Source: Bradyrhizobium amphicarpaeae | Lineage (GTDB): Bacteria > Pseudomonadota > Alphaproteobacteria > Rhizobiales > Xanthobacteraceae | Assembly: GCF_002266435.3 (NCBI RefSeq) | Contig: NZ_CP029426.2 | Span: forward strand, 4,990,001-5,054,000 | Length of the DNA stretch: 64,000 nucleotides | Direction: 5' to 3' | Part shown: in pieces, positions 35,457-44,723 of the stretch | Position numbering within the stretch: position 1 is the first letter of the stretch | How the letters are laid out: the number at the start of each line of letters is the position of its first letter | Program-made: the position numbers and the translations under genes | Notes under the pieces: model-generated | The model's input: the letters and a program-made list of their open reading frames with translations, nothing else | Databases searched by the model: none | Told to the model about the DNA's origin: nothing

Positions 35457-36660
35457 GGCGATGGTGGACAGTCACGTGACGAGGTCAGGCTTCGACCGAA
35501 AGACGATCGTCGATGCCGTGCAGCGCGCGGTGGGAACGCCGAACGGCATCCTCGGCCTGCACGAGCCGGTGTTCGCGGGCAACGAGATCGCCTATCTCGA
35601 AGAGTGCATCAAGAGCACCTTCGTCTCCTCTGTCGGCCCCTTCGTCGATCGGTTCGAGCGCATGCTCGAGGGGGTCACCGGCGCCAAGCGCGCGGTTGCC
35701 GTCGTCAATGGCACGGCCGCGCTGCATGCCTGTTTCGTCCTCGCCGGCGTCGAGCCCGACGACGAGGTCATTTCGCCGGCGCTGACCTTCATCGCGACGA
35801 CGAACGCAATCGCCTATTGCGGCGCGATCCCTCATTTCGTCGACAGCTCACTCGAAACACTCGGCATGGACGCGCGCGCGCTTGCGGCGCGCCTCGATGC
35901 GATCGCACAGAAGACCGCGACCGGCACCATCAACCGCGAGACCGGCCGCCGCATCGCAGCGATCGCCCCGATGCACACGTTCGGGCATCCCGTCGAGCTC
36001 GACGAGATCGCAGCCTTGGCGAAGGATTGGAACATCGCGCTGGTCGAAGACGCCGCGGAATCGCTGGGATCAACCTACAAGGGCCACGCAGTCGGATCGC
36101 AGGCACGCCTTGCAGCACTCAGCTTCAACGGCAACAAGATCGTCACCACCGGCGGCGGCGGCGCCATCCTGACCAATGACGAGGAGCTCGGCCGCCGCGC
36201 CAAGCACCTGACGACGACAGCAAAGCTGCCGCATAAATGGGCCTTCGTCCACGACGAGATCGGCTTCAACTACCGCCTGCCGAACTTGAACGCGGCACTC
36301 GGCTGCGCCCAGCTCGAGCAACTCGACGGCTTCCTGGCGAGCAAGCGCAAATTGGCCGCGGCCTATCAGCGCGCCTTTGCCGGTGTGCCCGGCGTCCGTT
36401 TCTCGCACGAGCCGAAGGACACCACGAGCAATTACTGGCTGAATGCGATCCTGCTCGACGAGGAAAATGCCGGCAGCCGCGACGACGTCCTCGCCGCGCT
36501 CAACGACGCCGGTTTCGGCGCGCGTCCGGCCTGGACTTTGATGCACAAGCTGCCGATGTTCGCGCAAAGCCCTCGCGGCGATCTTTCCACCGCCGAAGCC
36601 ATCGAACACAGGCTGATCAACCTGCCCAGCAGCGCCAGCATCAGGGCCCACGATGAATGA
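35449..36660 (+). CDS. legC: PLP aminotransferase LegC (DegT/DnrJ/EryC1/StrS family)
   Basis: The 403-residue protein has the DegT fold, with VVNGTAALHACFVLAGV (PLP phosphate region), the aspartate in LVEDAAESLGS and the Schiff-base lysine in FNGNKIVTTGGGG. LegC enzymes place an amino group on C4 of the keto sugar made by LegB. The N-terminal extension before GLHEPVFAGNE is typical of the LegC branch. It overlaps both legB and the downstream epimerase gene by 8 bases, indicating tight coupling. Confidence 0.88.
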   Translation: MSEAMVDSHVTRSGFDRKTIVDAVQRAVGTPNGILGLHEPVFAGNEIAYLEECIKSTFVSSVGPFVDRFERMLEGVTGAKRAVAVVNGTAALHACFVLAGVEPDDEVISPALTFIATTNAIAYCGAIPHFVDSSLETLGMDARALAARLDAIAQKTATGTINRETGRRIAAIAPMHTFGHPVELDEIAALAKDWNIALVEDAAESLGSTYKGHAVGSQARLAALSFNGNKIVTTGGGGAILTNDEELGRRAKHLTTTAKLPHKWAFVHDEIGFNYRLPNLNAALGCAQLEQLDGFLASKRKLAAAYQRAFAGVPGVRFSHEPKDTTSNYWLNAILLDEENAGSRDDVLAALNDAGFGARPAWTLMHKLPMFAQSPRGDLSTAEAIEHRLINLPSSASIRAHDE

Positions 36661-37831
36661 TAATGCGCGCAAGATCTGCTTCGTCACCGGCAGCCGCGCC
36701 GATTTCGGGCTGCTGGTCTGGCCGATGCGCGCGATCCGGGAAACGCCCGGCCTGACCCTTCAACTCGTCGCCACCGGCATGCATTTTGCGCCGGAGTTCG
36801 GCTACACCTTCAACGCGATCCGCGACGAGGGATTCGAGGTCGACGAGCGCGTCGAGACGCTGCTGAGCAGCGACACCGGCGCCGGCGTCGCGAAATCGGT
36901 CGGCCTCGGCGTCATCGGCTTTGCCGATACCTTCACACGCCTGCAGCCGGATCTCGTCGTCGTGCTCGGCGACCGTTTCGAGATGTTCGCGGCCGCGCAG
37001 GCCGCCATGTTCATGCGGCTGCCGATGGCGCATCTGTTCGGCGGTGACGTCACCGAAGGCGCGGTCGACGAATCGACGCGCCACGCCATCAGCAAGATGT
37101 CGCACCTGCATTTCACCAGCAATCAAGACTCGACGCGACGATTGATGCAGCTTGGTGAGCACCCGTCCCGGATCCACACCATTGGCTCAGTCGGCATCGA
37201 CGCCATCAAGCATCTCGATCTGATGGACCGCGACGGCATCGGCGGTGCGATCGGGATGCCGCTTGGCGAACGCAATGCGCTCATCACGTTCCACCCCGCC
37301 ACGGTCGAAGCCGGGCGCTCGGTGGCCCAATTGGAGGAATTGTTCGCGGCCCTGTCGACGCTCGATCCCGCCTTTCGTTTCGTGTTCACGCTTGCCAACG
37401 CCGACGCCGAGGGCCGCGCCTTGAACGCAGGGATCGAGGCTTTCGCGGCCAGCCGGCCGAACACGATCGCGGTCGCCTCGCTCGGGCAGCTTCGCTATCT
37501 CAGCCTGATGAACCAGGTCGATGTCGTGATCGGCAATTCCTCGAGCGGCGTGCTTGAAGCGCCATCCTTCGGCGTTCCCACGGTCGATATCGGCGACCGT
37601 CAGAAGGGCCGCGAGCGCGCAACCTCGGTATTTCATGCGGCGCCCGAGCGCGGGGCCATCTCGACCGCCATCGCCGCGGCGATCCAGCGCGGCCGTCAGG
37701 CCACCGTCAACCCCTACGGTGACGGCGCATCCAGCCGGCGATTTGCGGATATCGTCGCCGGCATTCCGGATTTCAGGCCGCTTCTGGTCAAGGGCTTTTA
37801 CGAGCTTCCGCCAAGCGGAGCGCAGACATGA
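36653..37831 (+). CDS. legG: hydrolysing NDP-GlcNAc-type 2-epimerase LegG (NeuC family)
   Basis: The 392-residue protein has the NeuC/LegG pattern: FVTGSRADFGLL, VVLGDRFEMFAAA, HLFGGDVTEGAVDESTRHAISK, TFHPATVE and VIGNSSSGVLEAPSFGVPTVDIGDRQ. It should invert C2 and release the nucleotide, giving 2,4-diacetamido-2,4,6-trideoxymannose, the direct precursor of legionaminic acid. It requires the N4-acetyl group supplied by LegH. It overlaps legC at the start and the synthase gene at the end (ATGA). Confidence 0.9.
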   Translation: MNDNARKICFVTGSRADFGLLVWPMRAIRETPGLTLQLVATGMHFAPEFGYTFNAIRDEGFEVDERVETLLSSDTGAGVAKSVGLGVIGFADTFTRLQPDLVVVLGDRFEMFAAAQAAMFMRLPMAHLFGGDVTEGAVDESTRHAISKMSHLHFTSNQDSTRRLMQLGEHPSRIHTIGSVGIDAIKHLDLMDRDGIGGAIGMPLGERNALITFHPATVEAGRSVAQLEELFAALSTLDPAFRFVFTLANADAEGRALNAGIEAFAASRPNTIAVASLGQLRYLSLMNQVDVVIGNSSSGVLEAPSFGVPTVDIGDRQKGRERATSVFHAAPERGAISTAIAAAIQRGRQATVNPYGDGASSRRFADIVAGIPDFRPLLVKGFYELPPSGAQT

Positions 37832-38898
37832 CCACGCACACGCTGATCATCGCGGAAGCCGGCGTCAACCACGACGGAAGCCTGGGCAAGGCACTCGCCC
37901 TCGTCGAGGCCGCCGCGGACGCCGGCGCCGACATCGTCAAATTCCAGACCTTCAATGCGAAGGCATTGGCTGGCAACGCGGCGAAGAAAGCCGACTATCA
38001 GCAACGCATGACGGATGCCGATGAAAGCCAGCTTGCCATGCTGGAACGGCTCGAATTGCCGCAGGCCGCGCATCACACGCTGATCGAACGCGCGCGGGAA
38101 CGCGGCATCGAATTCCTGTCGACGCCGTTCGACGATGCTTCGCTCGCCTTCCTGCTGTCACTGAAGCTGCCGCGCATCAAGATCGGATCGGGCGACCTCA
38201 CCAACGCGCCACTGCTTCATGCGGCGGCGAGGGCCGGCGCGACGCTGATCCTGTCGACCGGCATGGCAACGCTCGGCGAGATCGAGGAGGCGCTGGGCGT
38301 GCTCGCCCATGGCTACGGCCCATCCGGCGGGCCACCCGGCATTGCCGCCTTCCGCGCGGCGTGGCGCGATCAGGCAGCGCGCACGGCGCTCGCACGGCAC
38401 GTGAGCTTGCTCCATTGCACGACCGAATATCCCTGCCCCGTCGACGACGTGAACCTCGCTGCAATGGCGACGATGCGATCCGCGTTCCAGCTTCCGGTCG
38501 GCTATTCCGATCACACCGACGGTCTCGAGGTTTCGGTGGCCGCCGTCGCGCTCGGCGCGACGATCATCGAAAAGCACCTGACGCTCGACCGCAAGGCGCA
38601 AGGCCCCGACCACGCGGCTTCGCTGGAGCCTGATGATTTCAAGCGCATGGTCGTCGCCATCCGCAACGTCGAACGCGCGCTGGGCGACGGCGTGAAGGCG
38701 CCAAAGGACTCCGAGATCAGGAACGTCCCTGTGGCGCGCAAGAGCATCGTCGCGGCGCGCGCGCTCGAGGCCGGCGAGACCATCGGCCCCGCCGACATCA
38801 CCGCCAAGCGACCGGGCGCCGGCCGGCAGCCGATCGACTACTGGTCGCTGGTCGGAACGGCCGCGCCCCGCGCGCTCGAACCTGACGATCCGCTCTAG
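37828..38898 (+). CDS. legI: legionaminic acid synthase LegI (NeuB family)
   Basis: The 356-residue NeuB protein has [54 protein letters not shown] and the [24 protein letters not shown] segment, then a C-terminal SAF domain ([15 protein letters not shown]). It condenses phosphoenolpyruvate with the LegG product. Unlike the block A synthase it has the ordinary single-enzyme length. Its stop overlaps the convergent acetyltransferase stop. Confidence 0.9.
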   Translation: MTTHTLIIAEAGVNHDGSLGKALALVEAAADAGADIVKFQTFNAKALAGNAAKKADYQQRMTDADESQLAMLERLELPQAAHHTLIERARERGIEFLSTPFDDASLAFLLSLKLPRIKIGSGDLTNAPLLHAAARAGATLILSTGMATLGEIEEALGVLAHGYGPSGGPPGIAAFRAAWRDQAARTALARHVSLLHCTTEYPCPVDDVNLAAMATMRSAFQLPVGYSDHTDGLEVSVAAVALGATIIEKHLTLDRKAQGPDHAASLEPDDFKRMVVAIRNVERALGDGVKAPKDSEIRNVPVARKSIVAARALEAGETIGPADITAKRPGAGRQPIDYWSLVGTAAPRALEPDDPL

Positions 38899-39506
38899 CC
38901 TTGCGGCTTAGCCGGAACGCCGCGAAGGACGGACCCTGCCGGGCATGGAGCCGTGACCACCGATCCCATTGCGACCAGCGTGTCGTTGCCGATCGCGATG
39001 TGGTCCCTGACCCGGCTGCCGAGACCGACGAAGCAGTTCTCGCCGATCTTCGCGCCGCCGCCGATCACGGTTCCCGGCGACAGATGCGTGCAATCGCCGA
39101 TCTGCACGTCATGCTCGACGACGACAGCGGAATTGACGATGCAGTGATCGCCGATCCGGCTTCGCGCATTGACGATTGCACCCGGCATGATGACGGTGCC
39201 TGCGCCGATCGTGGCCGACGGCGAGACGATCGCACGCGGATGAACCACGGACGCCCAGCGCTTGACCTGCATGCGGCCGATCATCTGCCGGCGCGCCGGC
39301 CCCGCCTGCATCGACCCGATTCCCACCACGAAGGCGGCATCCGGATACTCTGAGGCGACCTCGTCGGTTCCGAGGTAACTGAGATCGCCGAGCGTTCCGG
39401 GCTGGCGATCGAGGAAGCCGACGACCTTGAACTGTCCGGACAACAGCGCTGCCTCGCAGACCATGAAGGCATGCTCGCCGCCGCCTATGATGATGAGATC
39501 GTCCAT
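38895..39506 (-). CDS. legH: sugar N-acetyltransferase LegH (NeuD/PglD family)
   Basis: The 203-residue protein has a PglD-like N-terminal Rossmann-type half ([21 protein letters not shown]) and a left-handed beta-helix of hexapeptide repeats from about residue 90 ([24 protein letters not shown]). The catalytic histidine is in [14 protein letters not shown]. It should acetylate the C4 amino group introduced by LegC. It is the only legionaminate gene on the minus strand, divergent from ptmE and convergent with legI. Confidence 0.85.
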   Translation of the reverse strand: MDDLIIIGGGEHAFMVCEAALLSGQFKVVGFLDRQPGTLGDLSYLGTDEVASEYPDAAFVVGIGSMQAGPARRQMIGRMQVKRWASVVHPRAIVSPSATIGAGTVIMPGAIVNARSRIGDHCIVNSAVVVEHDVQIGDCTHLSPGTVIGGGAKIGENCFVGLGSRVRDHIAIGNDTLVAMGSVVTAPCPAGSVLRGVPAKPQG

Positions 39507-39618
39507 CGCTGCTCCCCTTCGCGAGGCAATCTTAGCGGGGGGATCGCGGGTCTCCAAACTGTTGATTCAGACCGCGAAATGCTGGGTTAACGAGGCTGTT
39601 CAGGGGATGCCGTTGGGG

Positions 39619-39647
39619 TTGACGCCGCCTCTCGCAGCCGCGATATA
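39619..39647 (+). promoter_or_regulatory. candidate promoter of the ptmE operon
   Basis: TTGACG (39619-39624) and GATATA (39642-39647) are 17 bases apart. The predicted start near 39654 gives a 48-base leader to ATG 39702. The position, in the gap between the divergent legH and ptmE genes, fits a separate transcript for the ptmE-ptmA half of the pathway. Confidence 0.5.
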
Positions 39648-39701
39648 GCAGGCTCAGCCGTGGGCCGCCGCCGATATCTGGCGTATACGAGGCAGATTGC
39701 C

Positions 39702-40751
39702 ATGAAATCCTGGCGTAAGGCCGTCGTTGGAACGCAGGCGACTGTGGGCCAGGCCATTGCCGCCATCGAGAGCGGAAGTATTCAGATTGCGCTCGTGCTC
39801 GACGACCAGAACCGCCTGCTCGGCGTGGTCACCGACGGTGACGTGAGGCGCGGCCTGCTGCGCGGCATCCCTCTCGCCGGACTTGCGACCGACATCATGA
39901 ACCGTGTGCCGGTGTCGGCTCCAGCCACGCTGCCCCGCGAGGATCGCCTGCAGCTGATGCGGCAGAAGTCGATCAAGCAGCTTCCGCTTGTCGACGAGGG
40001 CGGCCATCTGGTCGTGGTCGAGACGCTCGATGAGTTGCTCGAACCGGCTCACTATCCGAACCCTGTCCTGATCATGGCGGGCGGCCTCGGTGAGCGCCTG
40101 GGCGCGCTGACACGCGACCTGCCGAAGCCGATGCTCAATGTCGGCGGCCGGCCGCTGCTCGAGACCATCGTCCGCAACGTCGTGCAGCAGGGCTTTGGCA
40201 ACATCTTCATCTCGGTCAACTACAAGGCCCAGACGATCAAGGACTACTTTGGCGATGGCGCTGCCTTTGGCGCCGCGATCAAGTACGTCCACGAAACGGA
40301 ACGACTGGGAACTGCAGGCGCGCTCGGGCTCTTCCCGACGCCGCCGGCCCTGCCGATGATCGTCACCAACGGCGACATCCTCACCACGATCAACTACGGG
40401 GCTCTTCTCGACTTCCACAACGGAACGCCGGCGGAAGCGACGATGGCCGTGCGCGAGCACAAGGTGCACGTGCCCTATGGCGTGGTTTCCACGTCGGACG
40501 GTTTTCTCGATGCCATCCGCGAGAAGCCGACTGAGAGCTGGTTCGTCAGTGCCGGCATCTACGTGATCGGCCAGTCCGTCTTCAGCCATGTCACGCCCGG
40601 CGCCAGCATCGACATGCCGACCGTGCTGGAGCGCGTCATCGCCGGCAAGGGACGGGTTGCGGTCTATCCCATTCGCGAATACTGGCTCGATATCGGCCGC
40701 CTGGAGGATTTCGAGCAGGCGCATGCGGAGTTTCACGAGGTCTTCCCGTGA
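39702..40751 (+). CDS. ptmE: CBS-domain sugar-1-phosphate guanylyltransferase PtmE
   Basis: The 349-residue protein joins a CBS pair (about residues 1-115; NRLLGVVTDGDVRRGLL and KQLPLVDEGGHLVVV) to a nucleotidyltransferase (about 120-345; IMAGGLGERLGALTRDLPKPMLNVGGRPLLET). In Campylobacter PtmE is the glucosamine-1-phosphate guanylyltransferase that makes the legionaminate route GDP-linked. The CBS module resembles that of the block A kinase, suggesting shared nucleotide control. ATG 39702 has GAGG 9 bases upstream. It overlaps ptmF by 4 bases. Confidence 0.87.
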   Translation: MKSWRKAVVGTQATVGQAIAAIESGSIQIALVLDDQNRLLGVVTDGDVRRGLLRGIPLAGLATDIMNRVPVSAPATLPREDRLQLMRQKSIKQLPLVDEGGHLVVVETLDELLEPAHYPNPVLIMAGGLGERLGALTRDLPKPMLNVGGRPLLETIVRNVVQQGFGNIFISVNYKAQTIKDYFGDGAAFGAAIKYVHETERLGTAGALGLFPTPPALPMIVTNGDILTTINYGALLDFHNGTPAEATMAVREHKVHVPYGVVSTSDGFLDAIREKPTESWFVSAGIYVIGQSVFSHVTPGASIDMPTVLERVIAGKGRVAVYPIREYWLDIGRLEDFEQAHAEFHEVFP

Positions 40752-41656
40752 CCTCGACAAAAGCGGTCGTGGTTGGTCTCGGCTCAATCGGCACGAGGCA
40801 TGCGCGCGTCCTGCGCGAGCTTGGCCTCGAGGTCGCGACCGTCAGCCGCCGCGAAGGCGGCGATTACGGATCGATCACGCAGGCCGTCGCGACGGCGCAT
40901 CCGGACTACGTGGTGATCGCCACCGAGACTGCGCGCCATGCGGACGATCTGAAAGAGCTCGCGCAGGCCGGCTTCCAGGGCAAAGTCCTCGTCGAAAAGC
41001 CGCTGTTCGCGACACCGACACCTCCCCCGAAATATCCGTTTGCCCATGTCAGCGTCGGGTACAATCTTCGCTTTCACCCCGTGATGACGGCGCTGGCCGA
41101 AAGACTGCGCGGGCGCGACGTGATCACGGTCGCTGCCTATGTCGGCCAGGACATCAGGGACTGGCGGCCCGGCCGCGATCATCGCGCGACCGCATCCGCC
41201 ACGGTCGATGCCGGAGGCGGCGTGCTACGGGATCTCAGCCACGAACTGGACTATCTGCTGTGGCTGTTCGGCCCGTGGCATCGCGTCGCGGCGCTCGGCG
41301 GCGCGTCCGGCGCGCGCGACATCGACGTCGACGACCACCTCGATCTGCTGCTCGATATGCAGCGGGCGCCATCGGTCCACGTCCACATGGACTATCTCGA
41401 CCGCCAGGGCATCCGCCGCATTCGCGTCAATGTCGACGACGACACCATCGAGGCCGATCTCGTCGGCAGCCGTCTTGCGATCAACGGCAAGGCAACGGAG
41501 ATCCCCAGCGACCGCGACCAGAGCTATCGCGACATGCATGTCGCGGCGATGCGTGGCGCGCGCCCGGCCTGCTCGCTGCCCGAGGCGCTCGGCGTCGTGC
41601 ATCTGATCGACGCCAGCGAGCGTGCTCTGCGCACCAAGACCTGGATATCGCCATGA
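40748..41656 (+). CDS. ptmF: Gfo/Idh/MocA-type oxidoreductase PtmF
   Basis: The 302-residue protein has the N-terminal NAD-binding pattern VVGLGSIGTRHARVLRELG, EKPL at the end of the cofactor domain (VLVEKPLFATP) and the substrate-side GGGVLRDLSHELDYLLWLFG with its histidine. In Campylobacter PtmF acts with PtmA in supplying the amino sugar for the GDP-linked route. It overlaps ptmE and the cytidylyltransferase gene by 4 bases each. Confidence 0.82.
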   Translation: MTSTKAVVVGLGSIGTRHARVLRELGLEVATVSRREGGDYGSITQAVATAHPDYVVIATETARHADDLKELAQAGFQGKVLVEKPLFATPTPPPKYPFAHVSVGYNLRFHPVMTALAERLRGRDVITVAAYVGQDIRDWRPGRDHRATASATVDAGGGVLRDLSHELDYLLWLFGPWHRVAALGGASGARDIDVDDHLDLLLDMQRAPSVHVHMDYLDRQGIRRIRVNVDDDTIEADLVGSRLAINGKATEIPSDRDQSYRDMHVAAMRGARPACSLPEALGVVHLIDASERALRTKTWISP

Positions 41657-42354
41657 GTCTCCTCTGCACCATCTGCGCGCGGGGCGGCTCGAAGGGGGTC
41701 GTCGGCAAGAATGCGCGCGATTTGCTGGGCAAGCCCGTGCTGGCCTGGAGCATCGCGCAGGCGCGCGAGACGGGCCTGTTCGATGCAATCGCGTTCAGTA
41801 GCGATTCGGACGCACTGCTCGAGGCGGCCCTGAAGGCCGGCGCCGACATCGCGGTCAAGCGTCCGGACGAGATGGCGACCGATACCGCACCTAAACTGCC
41901 AGCGATCCGCCACTGTCTGGAGCAGGCTATCGCGCAATCCGGCAAGACGCCGGAGATCTTCGTCGATCTCGACGTCACCTCCCCGCTCAGGCTGGCCTCC
42001 GACATCGCCGGTGCGGTCGCGCTGCTGCGCGAGAGCGGCGCACGCAACGTCATTACGGGGGCACCGGCGCGACGATCGCCCTATTTCAACCTGGTCGAGC
42101 AACGCACAGATGGCAGCGTCGGCCTCTCCAAACCCACCGATCCCCCGATCACGCGTCGGCAAGATGCGCCGCGCTGCTTCGACATGAACGCGTCGATCTA
42201 TGTCTGGCGCGTCGCGCCGTTCCTGGAGCGGCCTGCGGTGTTCTATCCGGACACGCGCCTGTTCGAAATGCCGGAAGAACGCTCGATTGACATCGATTCC
42301 GATCTCGATTTTGCGTTGGTCGAACTGTTGCTGCGCCAACGACTGCCGGCCTGA
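41653..42354 (+). CDS. legF: CMP-legionaminic acid synthetase LegF (NeuA family)
   Basis: The 233-residue cytidylyltransferase has CARGGSKGVVGKNARDLLGKP, FSSDSDALLE, VDLDVTSPLRLASDI and the metal-binding SIDIDSDLDFALVE near the C-terminus. It activates legionaminic acid with CTP for glycosyl transfer. It is co-linear with ptmE, ptmF and ptmA. Its sequence differs clearly from the block A cytidylyltransferase at 20173. Confidence 0.89.
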   Translation: MSLLCTICARGGSKGVVGKNARDLLGKPVLAWSIAQARETGLFDAIAFSSDSDALLEAALKAGADIAVKRPDEMATDTAPKLPAIRHCLEQAIAQSGKTPEIFVDLDVTSPLRLASDIAGAVALLRESGARNVITGAPARRSPYFNLVEQRTDGSVGLSKPTDPPITRRQDAPRCFDMNASIYVWRVAPFLERPAVFYPDTRLFEMPEERSIDIDSDLDFALVELLLRQRLPA

Positions 42355-42367
42355 GGAGGCCCAAGCG

Positions 42368-43189
42368 ATGACCACGAGCTTCAAGGCCCTGTTCGATCTG
42401 ACCGGCCGAACCGCCGTCGTCACCGGGGGATGCGGTATCCTCGGACGCCGCTTCGCCGAGGGCCTTGCAGAGTTTGGCGCCAACGTCGCGATCGTCGATC
42501 TCGATCAGGCCGCGACCGATGCTGCGGCAGCCGACGTCGCCTCACGCCATGCCGCGCGCGCCAAAGGCTATGGCTGCGACATCACCGAGCCAAGCTCCGT
42601 CCGCAACACGGCCGATGCGATCGAAGCGGACCTCGGCCCGGTCTCCATCCTGCTCAACAATGCCGCCAGCAAGACCCGCGATGTCGATGCCTTCTTTGCA
42701 CCCGTCGAGAAATTCTCGCTGGACACCTGGCGGGAGATCATGGCGGTCAACCTCGACGGCATGTTCAACGTCGCGCAGGTATTTGGCGGCCGAATGGCCG
42801 AGCGTGGCTACGGCGCTATCGTACAGACCGCCTCGATCTACGGCCTGATGGCGCCCGACCAGCGCATCTACGAAGGCTCCGAATATCTCGGCCGCGCGAT
42901 CAACACGCCGGCGGTCTACACCGCGTCCAAAGCCGGCGTCATCGGCCTGACCAAGCACCTGGCGACCTACTGGGCGGCGAAGGGCGTTCGCGTCAATACC
43001 CTCACCCCCGGCGGGGTCGAGAGCGGACAGAACGAAACCTTCAAGGCGCGCTACGGTGCCCGTATCCCGCTCGGCCGCATGGCTCGCGCGGACGAGATGG
43101 TGGGGACGATGCTGTTCCTGGTGTCGGATGCCGCGTCCTACGTGACTGGGCAGAACGTCGCCGTCGACGGCGGTCTGAGCGCCTGGTAG
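42368..43189 (+). CDS. ptmA: short-chain dehydrogenase PtmA
   Basis: The 273-residue SDR has GGCGILGRRFAEG, NNAASKTRD, TASIYGLMAPDQRI and the VYTASKAGVIGLTKHLATYWA Tyr-Lys segment. It matches the PtmA branch and its paralogue at 23236-24072. PtmA and PtmF act at the beginning of the GDP-legionaminate route. GAGGAGG lies 8 bases upstream of the ATG. The flippase gene follows 10 bases later. Confidence 0.87.
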   Translation: MTTSFKALFDLTGRTAVVTGGCGILGRRFAEGLAEFGANVAIVDLDQAATDAAAADVASRHAARAKGYGCDITEPSSVRNTADAIEADLGPVSILLNNAASKTRDVDAFFAPVEKFSLDTWREIMAVNLDGMFNVAQVFGGRMAERGYGAIVQTASIYGLMAPDQRIYEGSEYLGRAINTPAVYTASKAGVIGLTKHLATYWAAKGVRVNTLTPGGVESGQNETFKARYGARIPLGRMARADEMVGTMLFLVSDAASYVTGQNVAVDGGLSAW

Positions 43190-43199
43190 CGAAACATCA

Positions 43200-44723
43200 A
43201 TGATCAAGCGCCTGATCCAGAACACGGTGATTTCGGCGCTGGCCTTCGGCGTGGCCGCCCTGCTGGGCCTTGCGGTCATTCCACTGATCATCGGGACCTG
43301 GGGGGTGACCGAGTTCGGCCTCATCGTCATCTCGCGGCTGCTGCTTCCCACCGGCATGATGGCGGTGCTCGACCTGGGTCTGTCCGAGGTCGCTACCCAG
43401 GTCGTCGCCCGCGCGCGAGAGCACCGCAATTGGACGCAGGCCAGTCGCCAGATCGCCTTCCTGGGGGCGGTCTCCTTCGCTCTCACCTTGATCCTGAGCG
43501 CCGTCATATGGTTCGCGACGCCACTGTTCGTCATCGTGATGAAGGTTGACGCCGCACATGTGGAGACGCTCACCCGGATCATGCACTACACGGCCATCGC
43601 GAATCTGATCTTCGTTCCGGCACTGGTGTGGGAAGGCACCATCAAGGGCTTCGAGCGCTACAACCTGCTCCGCGTTGCGGAGGTCACGTCGACGGTGGCC
43701 TATGTCGGCCTGACATTCGCAGCCTCGTGGGCGGCGGCAGGCTTTGAAGTGGTCGCCTATATCTATCTCGCCACGCTAGTGGCCCGCGCCGTCGTCATTG
43801 GAATTGCCGCGTTCGTGGCCCTGCGGCACAAGCACGTGCGATTGCTGCCGTGGACCCCGGACATCCGGCAGGATATTCTGCACCGCTGCGTGCTGCTCCT
43901 GCAGGGCAAACTGATGGGCGGCGTATCCGGACCGCTTCAGCCGTTCCTGATCGGATTGCTGTTCGGGCCCAAGGCGGTCGGCACCTACGACGCGCTGGTG
44001 CGATTGTCGCGGGTTTCCAAGGTCGTTGTCAGCCTCCTGACATCCGCACTGCTTCCCGTCGCCAGCCGCCTGGACGAGCGCGGCAGCGCGACGTCCTTCC
44101 AGCGCCTCGGCGATCTCGGCCTCGTCCTGATGCCGATGTTCGTGGTGCCGCCGCTTGCCGCGACCGCGATCCTCTCGCCGGAGATCATGAACATCTGGAT
44201 CGGTCCCCTGCTTGCGCCCTACGCGTTCTGGATGGGCCTGAGCTTCCTGGTTCCGATCTGCGCCCAATACGTAGCGATCGGCAGCCTGATCTTCCTGACG
44301 CGGCCGGAGGTGCAGGCCAGGCTCAACCGGCTGATCGCCGTTCATCTTCTGATCTGGGCGGTCGTCTCGGCCGCGACATTGCACCTGTTCGCGGAACGCG
44401 CCCTGATCCTCGGCCAGGTGATCGGTAGTATGCTTATCCTGCCCTTGCAGCTGGAAGCGTTGCGCGGCGCACTCGAGCTCGACCGCAATCGCTTCGTGAA
44501 GGTCATCGGAACCCAGTTCGCAATCCTGGTCCTGGCAAGCATTTTTCTAGCGGCAATTGCAGGTTACATTCGGTTCGACAGCGTGCTAAAGCTCGCCCTT
44601 GGTTCCATGACTTTCTGTCTGATCACCTGGACGCTCCAATACTTCCTCGTGCTCGAAAAGCGGCACCGGACTGTATTTCCAGCCGTCGGACAATTAATGG
44701 GACTGACATCCAGAAGCAGTTGA
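43200..44723 (+). CDS. Wzx-like lipid-linked oligosaccharide flippase
   Basis: The 507-residue protein has about twelve to fourteen membrane segments and the MOP/MATE-type layout: an N-terminal pair with FGVAALLGLAVIPLIIGTWG and a repeated second half. Wzx proteins carry undecaprenyl-linked repeat units across the inner membrane. It directly follows ptmA and is coupled to the next gene, so it may move a legionaminate-containing unit. Weak primary-sequence conservation in this family limits the call. Confidence 0.78.
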   Translation: MIKRLIQNTVISALAFGVAALLGLAVIPLIIGTWGVTEFGLIVISRLLLPTGMMAVLDLGLSEVATQVVARAREHRNWTQASRQIAFLGAVSFALTLILSAVIWFATPLFVIVMKVDAAHVETLTRIMHYTAIANLIFVPALVWEGTIKGFERYNLLRVAEVTSTVAYVGLTFAASWAAAGFEVVAYIYLATLVARAVVIGIAAFVALRHKHVRLLPWTPDIRQDILHRCVLLLQGKLMGGVSGPLQPFLIGLLFGPKAVGTYDALVRLSRVSKVVVSLLTSALLPVASRLDERGSATSFQRLGDLGLVLMPMFVVPPLAATAILSPEIMNIWIGPLLAPYAFWMGLSFLVPICAQYVAIGSLIFLTRPEVQARLNRLIAVHLLIWAVVSAATLHLFAERALILGQVIGSMLILPLQLEALRGALELDRNRFVKVIGTQFAILVLASIFLAAIAGYIRFDSVLKLALGSMTFCLITWTLQYFLVLEKRHRTVFPAVGQLMGLTSRSS

